Source: Pseudobacter sp051955275 (GTDB taxonomy: Bacteria; Bacteroidota; Bacteroidia; Chitinophagales; Chitinophagaceae). From it: a stretch of 64,000 bases of DNA. This document shows, piece by piece, positions 35,114-44,550 of this stretch (position 1 is the stretch's first letter; each line of letters starts with the position of its first letter). The notes under the pieces are model-generated. The model did not search any database, was not told the DNA's origin, and saw only the letters and a program-made list of their open reading frames with translations. The stretch is taken from assembly GCF_051955275.1 (NCBI RefSeq), contig NZ_JBQCGW010000261.1:1-64000 (forward strand), written 5' to 3'. A program made the position numbers and the translations under genes.

Positions 35114-35674
35114 TTATGGGAATATGATCCGGGATGTGCCATTCAGGAAACGCCTGATGGATTGCAGTGCAGACGAAAGCTGATTCTTAACGGTATGCTT
35201 CGATATCTGCAGTGTCTGCGCTATCTCCTGGTAATTCAGGCCTTTTTCCCTGTTCAACTCGTAGATCAGTTTTCGCTGTGCAGGCAGGCTGTCAATGGCC
35301 TTGCGGATGATCTGGTGGTATTCCTTTGTTTCAATCAGCACTTCAGGATTTTCCTGCTGATTGGGCAGGTTCTTCCAGATGGCTTCTTTCAAACGTCCGT
35401 CTGCAGCCGCTTTCCGGAGGAAGTCGATCACCTTGTTCTCAGTCATCCGGTAAAGCCAGGCTTCGATATTTTCGATCCTGTCGAGATCCTGGCGGCGTTC
35501 CCATAATTTGATGAATACTTCCTGGATCACATCTTTGGCATACTGCTCGGATTTGGTGAGCTGTTGCGCCAGAGTGTACAACCGGTACTCATGCCTGCGG
35601 AACAACTCCTCGAAAAGCAATTCCAATGCTTTATCGTTGAGCGGCCGGTTGATATGGTGTCGGTTGTTATCCAT
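35114..35674 (-). CDS. ECF RNA polymerase sigma factor (FecI-like)
   Basis: 186 residues. Region 2: LFEELFRRHEYRLYTLAQQL, AKDVIQEVFIKLWERRQDLD and IEAWLYRMTENKVIDFLRKA. Region 4: LPAQRKLIYELNREKGLNYQ, then EIAQTLQISKHTVKNQLSSA. It is a FecI/Bacteroidota-type sigma-70 factor controlled by FecR, expected to transcribe SusC1-SusD1. The ATG lies three bases after the stop of the preceding lipoprotein gene, so it appears to be translated as the last gene of the SusC2-SusD2 operon. Confidence 0.95.
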   Translation of the reverse strand: MDNNRHHINRPLNDKALELLFEELFRRHEYRLYTLAQQLTKSEQYAKDVIQEVFIKLWERRQDLDRIENIEAWLYRMTENKVIDFLRKAAADGRLKEAIWKNLPNQQENPEVLIETKEYHQIIRKAIDSLPAQRKLIYELNREKGLNYQEIAQTLQISKHTVKNQLSSALQSIRRFLNGTSRIIFP

Positions 35675-35677
35675 CTG

Positions 35678-36151
35678 CTACTGCACTTTTACATAAACTG
35701 TTCTGATCACGTTCAGCGCATTCTGATTAAGGATCTCATATTCCAGTTTCACTACGGTGTTGGAAGCAACGGCAGGCATAACATAGGGTACAACCAGGGT
35801 GTCCAGTTTCTTGGCTGTGGAATATGCTTTTGCATAGGGCCATGTACCCACTTTGGTCCTTGTTCCTGCACCTATCGTATTGAATAAATTGATCTCCTTA
35901 ACAGTGCTTTCTGAGAAGTACTGCAGCTCAGCCTTTACTTCATAACCGGCCGCAAACACAGTGGCAGAACCGGCTGAAGTGGCCAGTGTTTTTTTGGATG
36001 GAAGGTCCACCAGGCCATTGGTACTTACCGGATAATAACCAACGCCGCTTGGCGCCACATTATCCCGGTTAAAATCCAGTTTATCTTTATCACAAGCTGC
36101 CAGCACACCCAGCAACAGTGAACAGACGATGATATATTGAATCTTTTTCAT
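35678..36151 (-). CDS. Lipoprotein of the SusC2/SusD2 operon, unknown family
   Basis: 157 residues from the ATG at 36151, which begins a lipoprotein signal (KKIQYIIVCSLLLGVLAACD, Cys19). The mature part is beta-rich (EVKAELQYFSESTVKEINLF, VKLEYEILNQNALNVIRTVY) and resembles a small immunoglobulin-like fold. Third proteins of this kind after SusC/SusD often are surface glycan-binding lipoproteins, but I do not recognise this one. It lies 25 bases after SusD2 and three before the ECF sigma gene. Confidence 0.75.
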   Translation of the reverse strand: MKKIQYIIVCSLLLGVLAACDKDKLDFNRDNVAPSGVGYYPVSTNGLVDLPSKKTLATSAGSATVFAAGYEVKAELQYFSESTVKEINLFNTIGAGTRTKVGTWPYAKAYSTAKKLDTLVVPYVMPAVASNTVVKLEYEILNQNALNVIRTVYVKVQ

Positions 36152-36176
36152 GATCAATTTTTTTAGTTGACAATGA

Positions 36177-37646
36177 TTATTGATCCCACCATAATTTTTC
36201 ATTCATTGGCTTCAGGGAGCCCTGAGCATTGGGATTTCTGTTGATCTCCTCCAGCGGATACAGGGCGCGCCTGATGAACTGGCCATTCATGACAGGGTCC
36301 TGGTTGGAAGGCAGTGCAAAACCGATGAAGAGATTCGGATTGTAATCATACCTTCTTACATCCACCCACATATCAGGATGCAGGAACATGGCCACCATCT
36401 TTTCACGCATGATATGTTCCAGCCTGAGGCCTGCCGCTCCCACACTCACCTGCGCATTGTTAATGTAGTTATCAATATCCCCGGAGGCTACGCCCACCTT
36501 TGTCATGTTGGCGCGGATGGCCGCCAGGTAAGCATCATAAGCCTCCTGGGTGCTGCCTGTTGAAACAGCAGTGCCTCCATTGGCAATGAAGCGCGCTTCT
36601 GCCTCAATCAGCTTCTGTTCAGCATAGGAGGCCATCACCAGCGGTGAAAGTCTGGTTGCGTAATAAGTGGCATCTGTGAGGTCTGCCGTATTACCGGTGA
36701 GCGATGCGCCATTCACAATGCCTGTGTACTGCGCCTGGGCGGCGGGTTTGGAAATTATCTTCGATATCCTTGGATCAACCAACCCGGGATAAGCTGTTCC
36801 GTTGATGGCATCCACAAAACGTTTGGAAGGCCCGATCGTGTAAGTGGCGCTTCCGGAGATCCTGCCGGATACGTTCACAAACCACGGATTGGGATTACGT
36901 TCACTGAAGATCAGCTGGTAATCTTTTGCGCCGGGAGCATATGCATTGGCCACTGCGGCCAGCGCGTTATTGGCGGCTGTTGCAGCTCCTTTTTTGGTAG
37001 TGTGCATGTAAAGTCTTGCCTTCAATAGCCAGGCTGTTTTTTTCCATGCATCCATATCACCTGCAAAGATCAGGTCATCGGTACCGGGTTTGAGGCCCGC
37101 AGGGTTCGTCTGTGCAATTTCATCAACGGCAGAGTCGAGATATTTGTGCATGAACGCATAGATATCTTCCTGTTTATCGTACCTGGGCTGGAGGATTTCC
37201 GGCGCCCTGAAAGCTTCTGTCAGTGGGAGATCGCCATAGGTATCTGTTGCCAGCGACATATTGGTTACAAATAGCACGCGTGCAATGGCGCGGTAATGCG
37301 GCGAACCCTGTTCCCTGGCCAGTTCCACCATCAGTTTGGAATTGGTAAGGGCAAGGAACAGACTTTCAAAACCAGAGTTGACCCGCACATCCTGGTTACG
37401 GTCGTCGTTGATCGGACCGCCCGGATAGGATGCCATCTGCTGACTGAACATAGTGGTCACATATCCGAGTAACGTATGGCTGTTGGCTGTTGTATACTGT
37501 ACTGCCGGCAATGCCGTTGCCAGTGTCAGAAAGGGAGCCCTGTTCGGGTTGATGTTCACATTGTCGTGCTCCACAAATTTTTTACAACCTGCCATCAGTA
37601 CCAGTACACAGAGCAGTGCAATTCCTGTTTTTATTTTCTTGCTCAT
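36177..37646 (-). CDS. SusD/RagB-family lipoprotein (SusD2)
   Basis: 489 residues. Lipobox LVLMAGC (Cys21). The TPR-like SusD core shows YRAIARVLFVTNMSLATDTY then GDLPLTEAF, WLLKARLYMHTTKKG and QKLIEAEARFIANGGT, and the C-terminus has WVDVRRYDYNP. It is more similar to the SusD-like outer-membrane RagB group than to SusD1. It pairs with SusC2, 11 bases upstream. Confidence 0.93.
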   Translation of the reverse strand: MSKKIKTGIALLCVLVLMAGCKKFVEHDNVNINPNRAPFLTLATALPAVQYTTANSHTLLGYVTTMFSQQMASYPGGPINDDRNQDVRVNSGFESLFLALTNSKLMVELAREQGSPHYRAIARVLFVTNMSLATDTYGDLPLTEAFRAPEILQPRYDKQEDIYAFMHKYLDSAVDEIAQTNPAGLKPGTDDLIFAGDMDAWKKTAWLLKARLYMHTTKKGAATAANNALAAVANAYAPGAKDYQLIFSERNPNPWFVNVSGRISGSATYTIGPSKRFVDAINGTAYPGLVDPRISKIISKPAAQAQYTGIVNGASLTGNTADLTDATYYATRLSPLVMASYAEQKLIEAEARFIANGGTAVSTGSTQEAYDAYLAAIRANMTKVGVASGDIDNYINNAQVSVGAAGLRLEHIMREKMVAMFLHPDMWVDVRRYDYNPNLFIGFALPSNQDPVMNGQFIRRALYPLEEINRNPNAQGSLKPMNEKLWWDQ

Positions 37647-37657
37647 GTTGTCAGGTT

Positions 37658-40600
37658 TTAAAAATTAATATTCAGGTTGAAGATCCAGCTGCTGAAATTG
37701 GGAATATTACTTCCTGTAAAGCCGTAAGCATTATAGCCTGTGGCAAAGGCGCTGCTCTGGGGATCATATCCGCTGTAGCGCGTCCACAAAATGAAGTTGC
37801 TTCCGGTTACTCCAACAGTTGCATTCTTTATGAAGCGGGTTTTTTCCAGCACTTTCTTCGGCAGTGAGTAACTCACCGACACGTTCCTCAATCTCAGCCA
37901 GCTTGCGTCCTGAATGATTATGTCTGTGATATTGTTGAAGAAGTTGTTGTTACGGTAGAAGTTATGATCCAGCACAACAGGGATATCGTTCTCCTTACCA
38001 TCCGAGATCTTTATTCCATTGTATACGATCTGCTGGTACCTGTTCTCTGTGATCTTCAATACGCCGTTACGGATAGCATTACGCATGGTCACGTCAAAGA
38101 GATCGCCTCCTTTCTTGTATTCAAGCAGTCCGCTGACACTCCAGTTCTTCCAGGTGAGTGTGGTAGACACGCTTCCCAGCCAGTCAGGGAATGCATTGCC
38201 CGACTTCACAAACTGTTTGGTGAAATCAGGGAATCCGCTGGGAAGGATCAGCAGCCTGCCGTTCTCGTCACGCCTGTAGGCCGTTCCCCAGAGATCACCC
38301 GCAGAACCGCCGACGGTGAGCTTGTTGATCACACGACCTTCATCATAGAAGATGATATCCGAAATACCCTGTCTGATCTCCACAACCGTATTCCTGTTGC
38401 GGCTCCAGTTGGCAGTGATGCTCCAGTTGAGATCTTTTTGTTTTATTGGAGTGCCCGTGATCTCCACTTCAATGCCTTCATTCCTGATACTTCCGGCATT
38501 GGTGATATAAGAGGAGTATCCTGCTGTGTTGGAAATGGGTACAGGAATGATCTGATCAACGTTCTTACTGTTGTAATAAGTGAAGTCGAGGTTGATCCTG
38601 TCTTTCAGGAAATGCAGTTCCGTTCCCACTTCAAATGATTTCTGCATCTCAGGTTTGAGATTGGGATCCGAGAACTGTGTGGCTCTCAGGAAACCCACCT
38701 GGGTGGAAGCTCCGCTGATGAAAGGAAATCCTCTCGGAGCAGCGTAGTAAGGGCCATTGCTGTATGGCGGTGCGTCTTTACCAACCTGCGCATAAGAGGC
38801 ACGTAGCTTTCCGAAGTTGAGAATATTGTTACCGATATTATGAAGATCGGTGAAGATATAACTGAGGCTCACGGCCGGATAGAAGAATGAATTGTTGCCG
38901 GAGGGAAGTGTGGAGCTCCAGTCGTTACGGCCGGTAAGCTCTACATACACTGCGTTCCTGAACCCGAACTTTGCGCTTCCGAAAATACCTGCATATCTTC
39001 TCCTGGTGGTTGCTCTTGCGTTGAACTGGTTCAGCGTATTGCTGAGATCATAGAAGCCAGCAAGACCAAATCTTTCACCACGGTTATTGATGATATCGGT
39101 GTAAGTAACCTGTGCATTATTACCAGCCATCAATGTATAATCGAAATCTTCATTGATCTGATCCTGCCAGGTGAGGAAGGCGTTACTGTTCACATCCCGG
39201 CTGGTGATCCTTTCCTCCACAATGAAACCTCCGTTTGCAATAGCAAGGTCAAGTGTGGTAGGGTCGCCGGGATACCTGGGACCAGGCACTACGCGTGTGC
39301 GGTTATCACTGAAGAAATCACCACCGATCTTATAATCGAATTTCAGGCGTGGAATGATGGTCCAGGTAAGGCCCATATTTCCCACGATCCTGAACACATT
39401 GCTTTTCATCTGGCTGAAACGGGCAACGTACAGTGGGTTATCGATAATGCCGGGAGCATACACTTTCATACTTCCATCAGCATTCATATAATCACGCACA
39501 TCGATGGTGGTGGTATGATAAGATAAGGAAGTCATAACTCCTTTATCACCAGCTGAAGGTTGCGTATTCTGCGAAGTAGTGAGTGTTGCGGAAGCACTCA
39601 CACTGAATTTCTCAGACACCTGTGTCTGCCCTGCGAGCTTGAACGTGTACCTGTCGAATTTGGTGGAAGGCAGGATACCCGACTGGTTCAATGCAGATAC
39701 AGAACTGTAATAAGATGTTCTGCCGCTGCCTCCCTGCAATGTTACAGAGTTATTGTAACGATGCCCGGTTTCAAATGCTCCTTTGAAATTGTTAAATACA
39801 GGATCTGCATCTGTGCGCAGTGGTCCGAATGTCTGGAACCTGTTGGGCGATCCGTCTGAGTTGAATGCAAGCCTGCCCTGCTGACCTTCCCGGTATTTTG
39901 TTTGAATATCCGGATACTTGGTCAGGTAATCCCATGAGGCTGAAGTGCTCAAACCCACGCTGAGCTTGCCTGTTGAACCACGCTTGGTGGTGATCACCAG
40001 CACACCGTTGGCGGCCTTGAGACCATAGAGAGCGGTAGCACCTGCGCCTTTCAGCACAGAGATGGATTCGATATCATCCGGGTTGATATCCAGACCGCGG
40101 TTGCCGTAAGCAAACTGATCGTTGCTGGCGGCCTGCAGCAGGTTGGTGCCGGTGCTGGGTGTCATGGTGCCCGAGCTGGTAGAGTTGTTCACAGGCACCC
40201 CGTCGATAACGATCAATGGCTGGTTGTCTGCACCCGGGCTGAGTGAACTCATACCACGGATAATGATATCCGTACCTGCCCCGGGAGCGCCGCCGGAAGA
40301 AGTGATGTTCACGCCACTTACTTTTCCCTGAATGGCATTGATGAAACTGTTCTCACGTCCCTTGGTAAGCTCTGCGGAAGTAACTTCCTGCACGTTGTAA
40401 CCCAGTGTTTTCTTTTTCTGTTTGAAACCGAATGCGGCGGTAACCACCACTTCGGATAAGTTGGCGCTGCCCTGCAAAACAACCGTGTAATCAGTACTGT
40501 CGGTCAGTTCGATCTCACGGGTGGAGAAACCAGAAGAAGAAACCACCAGTACTGCTTTGCCCGCAGGTACTGTGATGAGGAACCGGCCGTCATCAGCAGC

Positions 40601-40765
40601 TGATACGCCTGATTTGGAACCCTTGAGAAGAATGGTAGCGAGTGGAATGGGTGCACCTTTATCATCGGTGACCTTGCCTGTGATCTGTCTTGATTGACCA
40701 AAGAGAGTTAATGGGAGAAGGAATAATAGTAATATCCCCCACTGGTACAGCAGTCTTCCTTTCAT
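37658..40765 (-). CDS. SusC/RagA-family TonB-linked outer membrane transporter (SusC2)
   Basis: 1035 residues. A short signal peptide (QWGILLLFLLPLTLFGQ) leads directly into the CarboxypepD_reg-like domain (GKVTDDKGAPIPLATILLKG). The plug carries GLDINPDDIESISVLKGAGA then TALYGLKAANGVLVITTKRG, and the barrel ends in Phe. No STN signalling domain is present, so it should not signal to FecR itself. With SusD2 it forms an outer-membrane import complex for an unknown glycan or peptide. First gene of a four-gene unit that ends with the ECF sigma gene. Confidence 0.95.
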   Translation of the reverse strand: MKGRLLYQWGILLLFLLPLTLFGQSRQITGKVTDDKGAPIPLATILLKGSKSGVSAADDGRFLITVPAGKAVLVVSSSGFSTREIELTDSTDYTVVLQGSANLSEVVVTAAFGFKQKKKTLGYNVQEVTSAELTKGRENSFINAIQGKVSGVNITSSGGAPGAGTDIIIRGMSSLSPGADNQPLIVIDGVPVNNSTSSGTMTPSTGTNLLQAASNDQFAYGNRGLDINPDDIESISVLKGAGATALYGLKAANGVLVITTKRGSTGKLSVGLSTSASWDYLTKYPDIQTKYREGQQGRLAFNSDGSPNRFQTFGPLRTDADPVFNNFKGAFETGHRYNNSVTLQGGSGRTSYYSSVSALNQSGILPSTKFDRYTFKLAGQTQVSEKFSVSASATLTTSQNTQPSAGDKGVMTSLSYHTTTIDVRDYMNADGSMKVYAPGIIDNPLYVARFSQMKSNVFRIVGNMGLTWTIIPRLKFDYKIGGDFFSDNRTRVVPGPRYPGDPTTLDLAIANGGFIVEERITSRDVNSNAFLTWQDQINEDFDYTLMAGNNAQVTYTDIINNRGERFGLAGFYDLSNTLNQFNARATTRRRYAGIFGSAKFGFRNAVYVELTGRNDWSSTLPSGNNSFFYPAVSLSYIFTDLHNIGNNILNFGKLRASYAQVGKDAPPYSNGPYYAAPRGFPFISGASTQVGFLRATQFSDPNLKPEMQKSFEVGTELHFLKDRINLDFTYYNSKNVDQIIPVPISNTAGYSSYITNAGSIRNEGIEVEITGTPIKQKDLNWSITANWSRNRNTVVEIRQGISDIIFYDEGRVINKLTVGGSAGDLWGTAYRRDENGRLLILPSGFPDFTKQFVKSGNAFPDWLGSVSTTLTWKNWSVSGLLEYKKGGDLFDVTMRNAIRNGVLKITENRYQQIVYNGIKISDGKENDIPVVLDHNFYRNNNFFNNITDIIIQDASWLRLRNVSVSYSLPKKVLEKTRFIKNATVGVTGSNFILWTRYSGYDPQSSAFATGYNAYGFTGSNIPNFSSWIFNLNINF

Positions 40766-40956
40766 TGCAGTTAGTTTATGTTTGGAATGGGATTACTGTA
40801 AGTTAAGGGATAGAGCTTACAATACCGCAATTTGCTGCATGATTATGCACGGTAATTCTTACTTCTTCCGGATTTATGCCGTGTTCTGTCTGCATCATGG
40901 GGAAACTGCCCCGTGCCGGTCAGGCCGCCTGCAAAAAACTGCAAGGATTTGGATAT

Positions 40957-40996
40957 AAAAAGCAACGCTGCCGCAAAAGACCTGCGGCAGCGTTGC
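40957..40996 (-). terminator. Terminator of the oxidoreductase/DUF1080 unit
   Basis: Perfect 14-base arms GCAACGCTGCCGCA (minus 40996-40983) and TGCGGCAGCGTTGC (40975-40962), 7-base loop, followed by TTTTT on the minus strand. It lies 17 bases after the DUF1080 stop. The remainder of the 40766-41013 gap shows no other recognisable element. Confidence 0.9.
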
Positions 40997-41013
40997 GGTT
41001 AACCACATTATTT

Positions 41014-41718
41014 TCAGAGCGGTCTGACCTTGATATTCCTGAACCAGATGCCGCCACCATGGTCCTGCAATGCAAGATGCCCTGTTTTACGCATGCCGTA
41101 ATCAGGTTTGTCTTTCCACTTGCCGTTGGCTTTACGTTGCTCCCAGTCCGGCGTCCAGAGATCGAAGTCAACCACTTTTTCTCCGTTGAGCCAGTGCTCT
41201 ACGTGGGCACCTTTTACAATGATCCTGCTGTGATTGTATTCACCGGCAGGTTTGGCCATTATCTTTGCAGGAGGATGCATGGCATAGTCTGAACCACTTT
41301 TCTGCCAGTCTTCTAACTGTTCCGGGTAACCGAGATCATCGATAAGCTGGTATTCCGGTCCTGTTTCAAAAGTGGCGCCATGATCTTCGCTCACATGGTA
41401 CATGGCCCCGGAATTGGCGCCCTTCGCCACTTTCCAGTCGAAAGCAAATTCAAAGCTGCCGTACTGGTTGTTGGTAACCAGGTCAGCGCGATGCTGCACA
41501 CCGGTTTCTTTGCAGTGCAGTTCTCCGTTCACTACTTCCCAACCATCTGAACTGGCATTTTTATAAGGTCTCCACTGGTGGGTATTCTTTCCGTTGAAGA
41601 GCAGTTGCCAACCTTCTTTTTTTTCTTTCGTTGAAAGCGTGTTGTGTTTGTCCTGCATAAAAAGCGTCATACTGGTTAGCGTGATCACTCCTGCGAGAGG
41701 TAGGATGAAGAGTTTCAT
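41014..41718 (-). CDS. DUF1080 (3-keto-disaccharide hydrolase-like) protein
   Basis: 234 residues from the ATG at 41718. An N-terminal signal (KLFILPLAGVITLTSMTLFM) has no lipobox. The concanavalin-like beta-sandwich typical of DUF1080 follows: GWQLLFNGKNTHQWRPYKNA, WEVVNGELHCKE, FEFAFDWKVAKGANSGAMYH, and the end HLALQDHGGGIWFRNIKVRP. Some members hydrolyse 3-keto-disaccharides made by Gfo/Idh/MocA enzymes; exactly such an enzyme gene lies 10 bases upstream. Exported location and this pairing make a role in oxidative glycoside breakdown plausible. Confidence 0.9.
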   Translation of the reverse strand: MKLFILPLAGVITLTSMTLFMQDKHNTLSTKEKKEGWQLLFNGKNTHQWRPYKNASSDGWEVVNGELHCKETGVQHRADLVTNNQYGSFEFAFDWKVAKGANSGAMYHVSEDHGATFETGPEYQLIDDLGYPEQLEDWQKSGSDYAMHPPAKIMAKPAGEYNHSRIIVKGAHVEHWLNGEKVVDFDLWTPDWEQRKANGKWKDKPDYGMRKTGHLALQDHGGGIWFRNIKVRPL

Positions 41719-41728
41719 TTGCAATATT

Positions 41729-43087
41729 TTATCCGATGAGTTTCATGTTTACAGGATCCCATTTGATGGCCTTCTCTTTATAATAGCTATCGTTACAAAG
41801 CAGTGCCGGCGCAGCTGCGCGATAACCGAACACAGCATCTTCAATCACGGGCTTTCCGCCGCGGATAGCTCGGATCCAGTTGAAGTGGTGATCATAATGC
41901 GCGCCTTTATAACCATCTTCCACTTTGAAAACAGTTGTTTCCGCTTCTTTTATTTTCTTCCTGTCATAGTCCTTGTCGTACCTTCTTTCTGCAAAGTATT
42001 TGGCGTATTCATCAGGAGGCCAGAATTTGTTTTTGATGAGCGTTACCTTATCCCATTCTACCAGCATGGCTCCTTCATTACCTACAAGTCGCAGGGAGTT
42101 ATCTCCACTGGTGCCATCCACAAAGTTTACGCGAAGGCTGAGGTTGAAAGCAGGGTGTGCTAACGCCTGGGGATAATCGAACATGCCGAGCAGTATATCG
42201 GGGACTTCGCGTCCGTCTTTCCAGTAGCGCAGTCCGCCGGTGCTCATGATCTTGTTGGGGCCATTGGAACCAACGATATAATGAAGGCTGGAGAAAAGGT
42301 GGATGAAGAGGTCGCCGGAAACGCCGGTGCCATAATCTTTGAAGCAGCGCCAGCGGAAGAAACGTTTTGGATCGAAGGGGCGGTCGGGCTTACCGTGCAG
42401 GAAGGTTTTCCAGTCAACGGTCTGCGGATTTCCATCTTCCGGCATATTGTACTGCCAGGCGCCTCCGGGTGTATTGCGGGCCCAGAAGCCTTCAGCATAA
42501 TTGAGCTGACCGATGGCTCCGGCTTCAAAGAGTTCTTTTGCTTTTTCGTTGCCCAGTGAGCTCATGCCCTGGCTGCCAACCTGGAATACCACTTTGTTCT
42601 TAGCCTGTGCGGCAATCACTGCCGGGCCTTCGGTAATATCGTGCACCATGGGTTTTTCGCAGTATACGGCCTTGCCACTGTTCATGGCATCCACGGAAAT
42701 ATCCTTGTGCCAGTGATCCGGAGTGGCAACTATAACGGCATCGATGTCTTTGCGGGCAATGATCTCGCGATAATCCTTTGTGGTGAAGATATCGTTGCCA
42801 TACTTCTTTTTAGCCTGGTCCAGGCGGCCGGTGTAGAGGTCGCAGGCGGCAACCAGCTTAACGCCGGGGATGCTGATGGCGGTTTGTGCATCTCCATTAC
42901 CCATATCGCCGGCGCCGATGAGGGCGATCTGGATATTATCGTTGGGCGACTGGTACTTTCTGGTCAGCTGTTCCGTGTGTGGAAGGTTTTCAGCAGCATT
43001 GGCAATGCCTGGCAGTAATGCGGATGCAGCCACGCCTTTACTGAGCTTCTGTATAAAGGCGCGCCTCGCATGCGTGGATTTGCTCAT
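41729..43087 (-). CDS. Gfo/Idh/MocA-family oxidoreductase with Tat signal
   Basis: 452 residues. The N-terminus has a twin-arginine signal (ARRAFIQKLSKGVAASALLP). NAD(P)-binding GAGDMGNGDAQTA then VKLVAACDLY, the EKP motif in GKAVYCEKPMVHDITEGPAV, and a long C-terminal alpha/beta domain. Tat export of a cofactor-carrying dehydrogenase fits periplasmic oxidation of sugars, often at C3. It forms a two-gene unit with the DUF1080 gene and sits upstream of the SusC2 operon on the same strand. Confidence 0.92.
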   Translation of the reverse strand: MSKSTHARRAFIQKLSKGVAASALLPGIANAAENLPHTEQLTRKYQSPNDNIQIALIGAGDMGNGDAQTAISIPGVKLVAACDLYTGRLDQAKKKYGNDIFTTKDYREIIARKDIDAVIVATPDHWHKDISVDAMNSGKAVYCEKPMVHDITEGPAVIAAQAKNKVVFQVGSQGMSSLGNEKAKELFEAGAIGQLNYAEGFWARNTPGGAWQYNMPEDGNPQTVDWKTFLHGKPDRPFDPKRFFRWRCFKDYGTGVSGDLFIHLFSSLHYIVGSNGPNKIMSTGGLRYWKDGREVPDILLGMFDYPQALAHPAFNLSLRVNFVDGTSGDNSLRLVGNEGAMLVEWDKVTLIKNKFWPPDEYAKYFAERRYDKDYDRKKIKEAETTVFKVEDGYKGAHYDHHFNWIRAIRGGKPVIEDAVFGYRAAAPALLCNDSYYKEKAIKWDPVNMKLIG

Positions 43088-43179
43088 GGGAATGATGTCT
43101 GGTTAGGTGAACGGTTTGTGTAATCGGAAACTAATTTACAATAAAATGGTGAGTTGCCTGCCTGGCTTATCAGTCAGAG

Positions 43180-43210
43180 TTGGTCAATCCGGCAATGACC
43201 TGTAAATTTG
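43180..43210 (+). promoter_or_regulatory. Promoter of the superoxide dismutase gene
   Basis: TTG (43180-43182), exactly 20 bases, then TAAATTTG (43203-43210): a full match to the Bacteroidota promoter. A second box TAGCTTTG lies at 43219-43226. The ATG is at 43263, leaving a leader of about 45 bases. The long frame that opens upstream of the ATG starts inside this promoter and is not translated. Confidence 0.7.
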
Positions 43211-43262
43211 TTTCCCTATAGCTTTGAGCGCAAGTAATCTCATCATTAAAAATTTTAATAGT

Positions 43263-43871
43263 ATGGCATTCACATTAGCACCTCTTCCATATGCTGCAGA
43301 TGCATTGGAACCTCATATTGACGCAACTACCATGCAGATCCACCATGGTAAACACCATCAGGCATATGTAGATAATCTTAATAAGGCAATTGCCGGCACT
43401 CCCAACGAGAACAAATCCCTGGAAGAGCTGGTAGCGGCTGCCGGTTCCATCAGCCCTGCTGTCAGGAACAATGGTGGCGGTCACTGGAATCACACTTTCT
43501 TCTGGGAATCCCTGGCTCCGAATGCCGGTGGTGCACCTTCAGGCGCGCTGGCTGATGCCATCAATGCCGCCTTCGGTTCTTTCGATACATTCAAAGAGAA
43601 ATTCAACAACGCAGGTATGACCCGCTTCGGAAGCGGCTGGGCATGGCTGATTGTGAAAGACGGCAAGCTGGATGTTTCTTCCACTCCCAACCAGGACAAT
43701 CCCCTGATGGATGTGGCAGAAGTGAAAGGACAGCCTATCCTTGGCGCTGACGTGTGGGAGCATGCTTATTACCTGAAGTACCAGAACAAACGTGCCGATT
43801 ATCTGGCCGCTTTCTGGAATGTGGTGAACTGGAGCAAGGTGGCTGAGCGTTTCGCAGCTGCATCCAAATAG
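43263..43871 (+). CDS. sod: Iron/manganese superoxide dismutase
   Basis: 202 residues from the ATG at 43263. Metal ligands are visible: His27 in MQIHHGKHHQAYVDNLNKAI, the His in GGGHWNHTFFWESL, and the Asp and His in VLGADVWEHAYY-type text (ILGADVWEHAYYLKYQNKRA). GSGWAWLIVKDGKL is also typical. It removes superoxide in the cytoplasm. Iron or manganese preference, or cambialistic use, cannot be told by eye. It has its own strong promoter. Confidence 0.95.
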   Translation: MAFTLAPLPYAADALEPHIDATTMQIHHGKHHQAYVDNLNKAIAGTPNENKSLEELVAAAGSISPAVRNNGGGHWNHTFFWESLAPNAGGAPSGALADAINAAFGSFDTFKEKFNNAGMTRFGSGWAWLIVKDGKLDVSSTPNQDNPLMDVAEVKGQPILGADVWEHAYYLKYQNKRADYLAAFWNVVNWSKVAERFAAASK

Positions 43872-43901
43872 CAAAAGCAACCCATCCCTTTCATAAAACT
43901 T

Positions 43902-44525
43902 ATGCAACGAATGAAGTATTCAATCATCACCGCCTGTACGGTGGCATTACTGGCAACGGCTTGTTCCGGCGGCTCCTCTGACGTTAAAAAATTAGTGGTC
44001 ATGAGCAGCGGCAAAATCTCTGCAGCAGGTAAAGACAGCAAAGAGATCAATTTTGAACCAGGTACCCAGCACAACGAAATGGAATTTCAGTACGTGGGTA
44101 CAGAACCAGTTAAGATCACCGTGAAAAGCAAGGATGGTGATAAGACCTATGACCTCCCCGAAAGCGGAGCGTATATACTCAACCTGAAAGGCACTGACAC
44201 ACTGATCGGCAGCATCGTTAATTACGGTGATTCCGGTATTCCGCCTTCTATCACCACTGAGAAATTACAGCATATGGTAGACAGTGCGCAGCAGCTCATC
44301 ATGGGACTCAATGCCAGTGATGAAGCAAGGACCTATTTCCTGGTCCCTGGTGCTGTAAAGAAGGTGAGCAAGAATTATAACTCCAGGCTGATCGGGCCGT
44401 TCAATGGTATTCCGAATACTGTAGAAGTTGATAAGGATGGAAAAGCTCCAGAGGTATACAAGTTCAATACCACCAAACAAAAGCGCGAAGAGCTGTACAA
44501 GCTTGTAGACCGCATGAATAAATAA
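43902..44525 (+). CDS. Hypothetical lipoprotein
   Basis: 207 residues (a second ATG three codons in begins the signal more tightly). Signal with lipobox (LLATAC). The mature protein is mixed alpha/beta (NEMEFQYVGTEPVKITVKSK, EEARTYF-like DEARTYFLVPGAVKK) and ends with a charged helix. I do not recognise the family. It follows the sod gene by 30 bases and ends in a clear terminator. Confidence 0.75.
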   Translation: MQRMKYSIITACTVALLATACSGGSSDVKKLVVMSSGKISAAGKDSKEINFEPGTQHNEMEFQYVGTEPVKITVKSKDGDKTYDLPESGAYILNLKGTDTLIGSIVNYGDSGIPPSITTEKLQHMVDSAQQLIMGLNASDEARTYFLVPGAVKKVSKNYNSRLIGPFNGIPNTVEVDKDGKAPEVYKFNTTKQKREELYKLVDRMNK

Positions 44526-44550
44526 GGGGAAGTGATTTCTCCGGAGGAAA

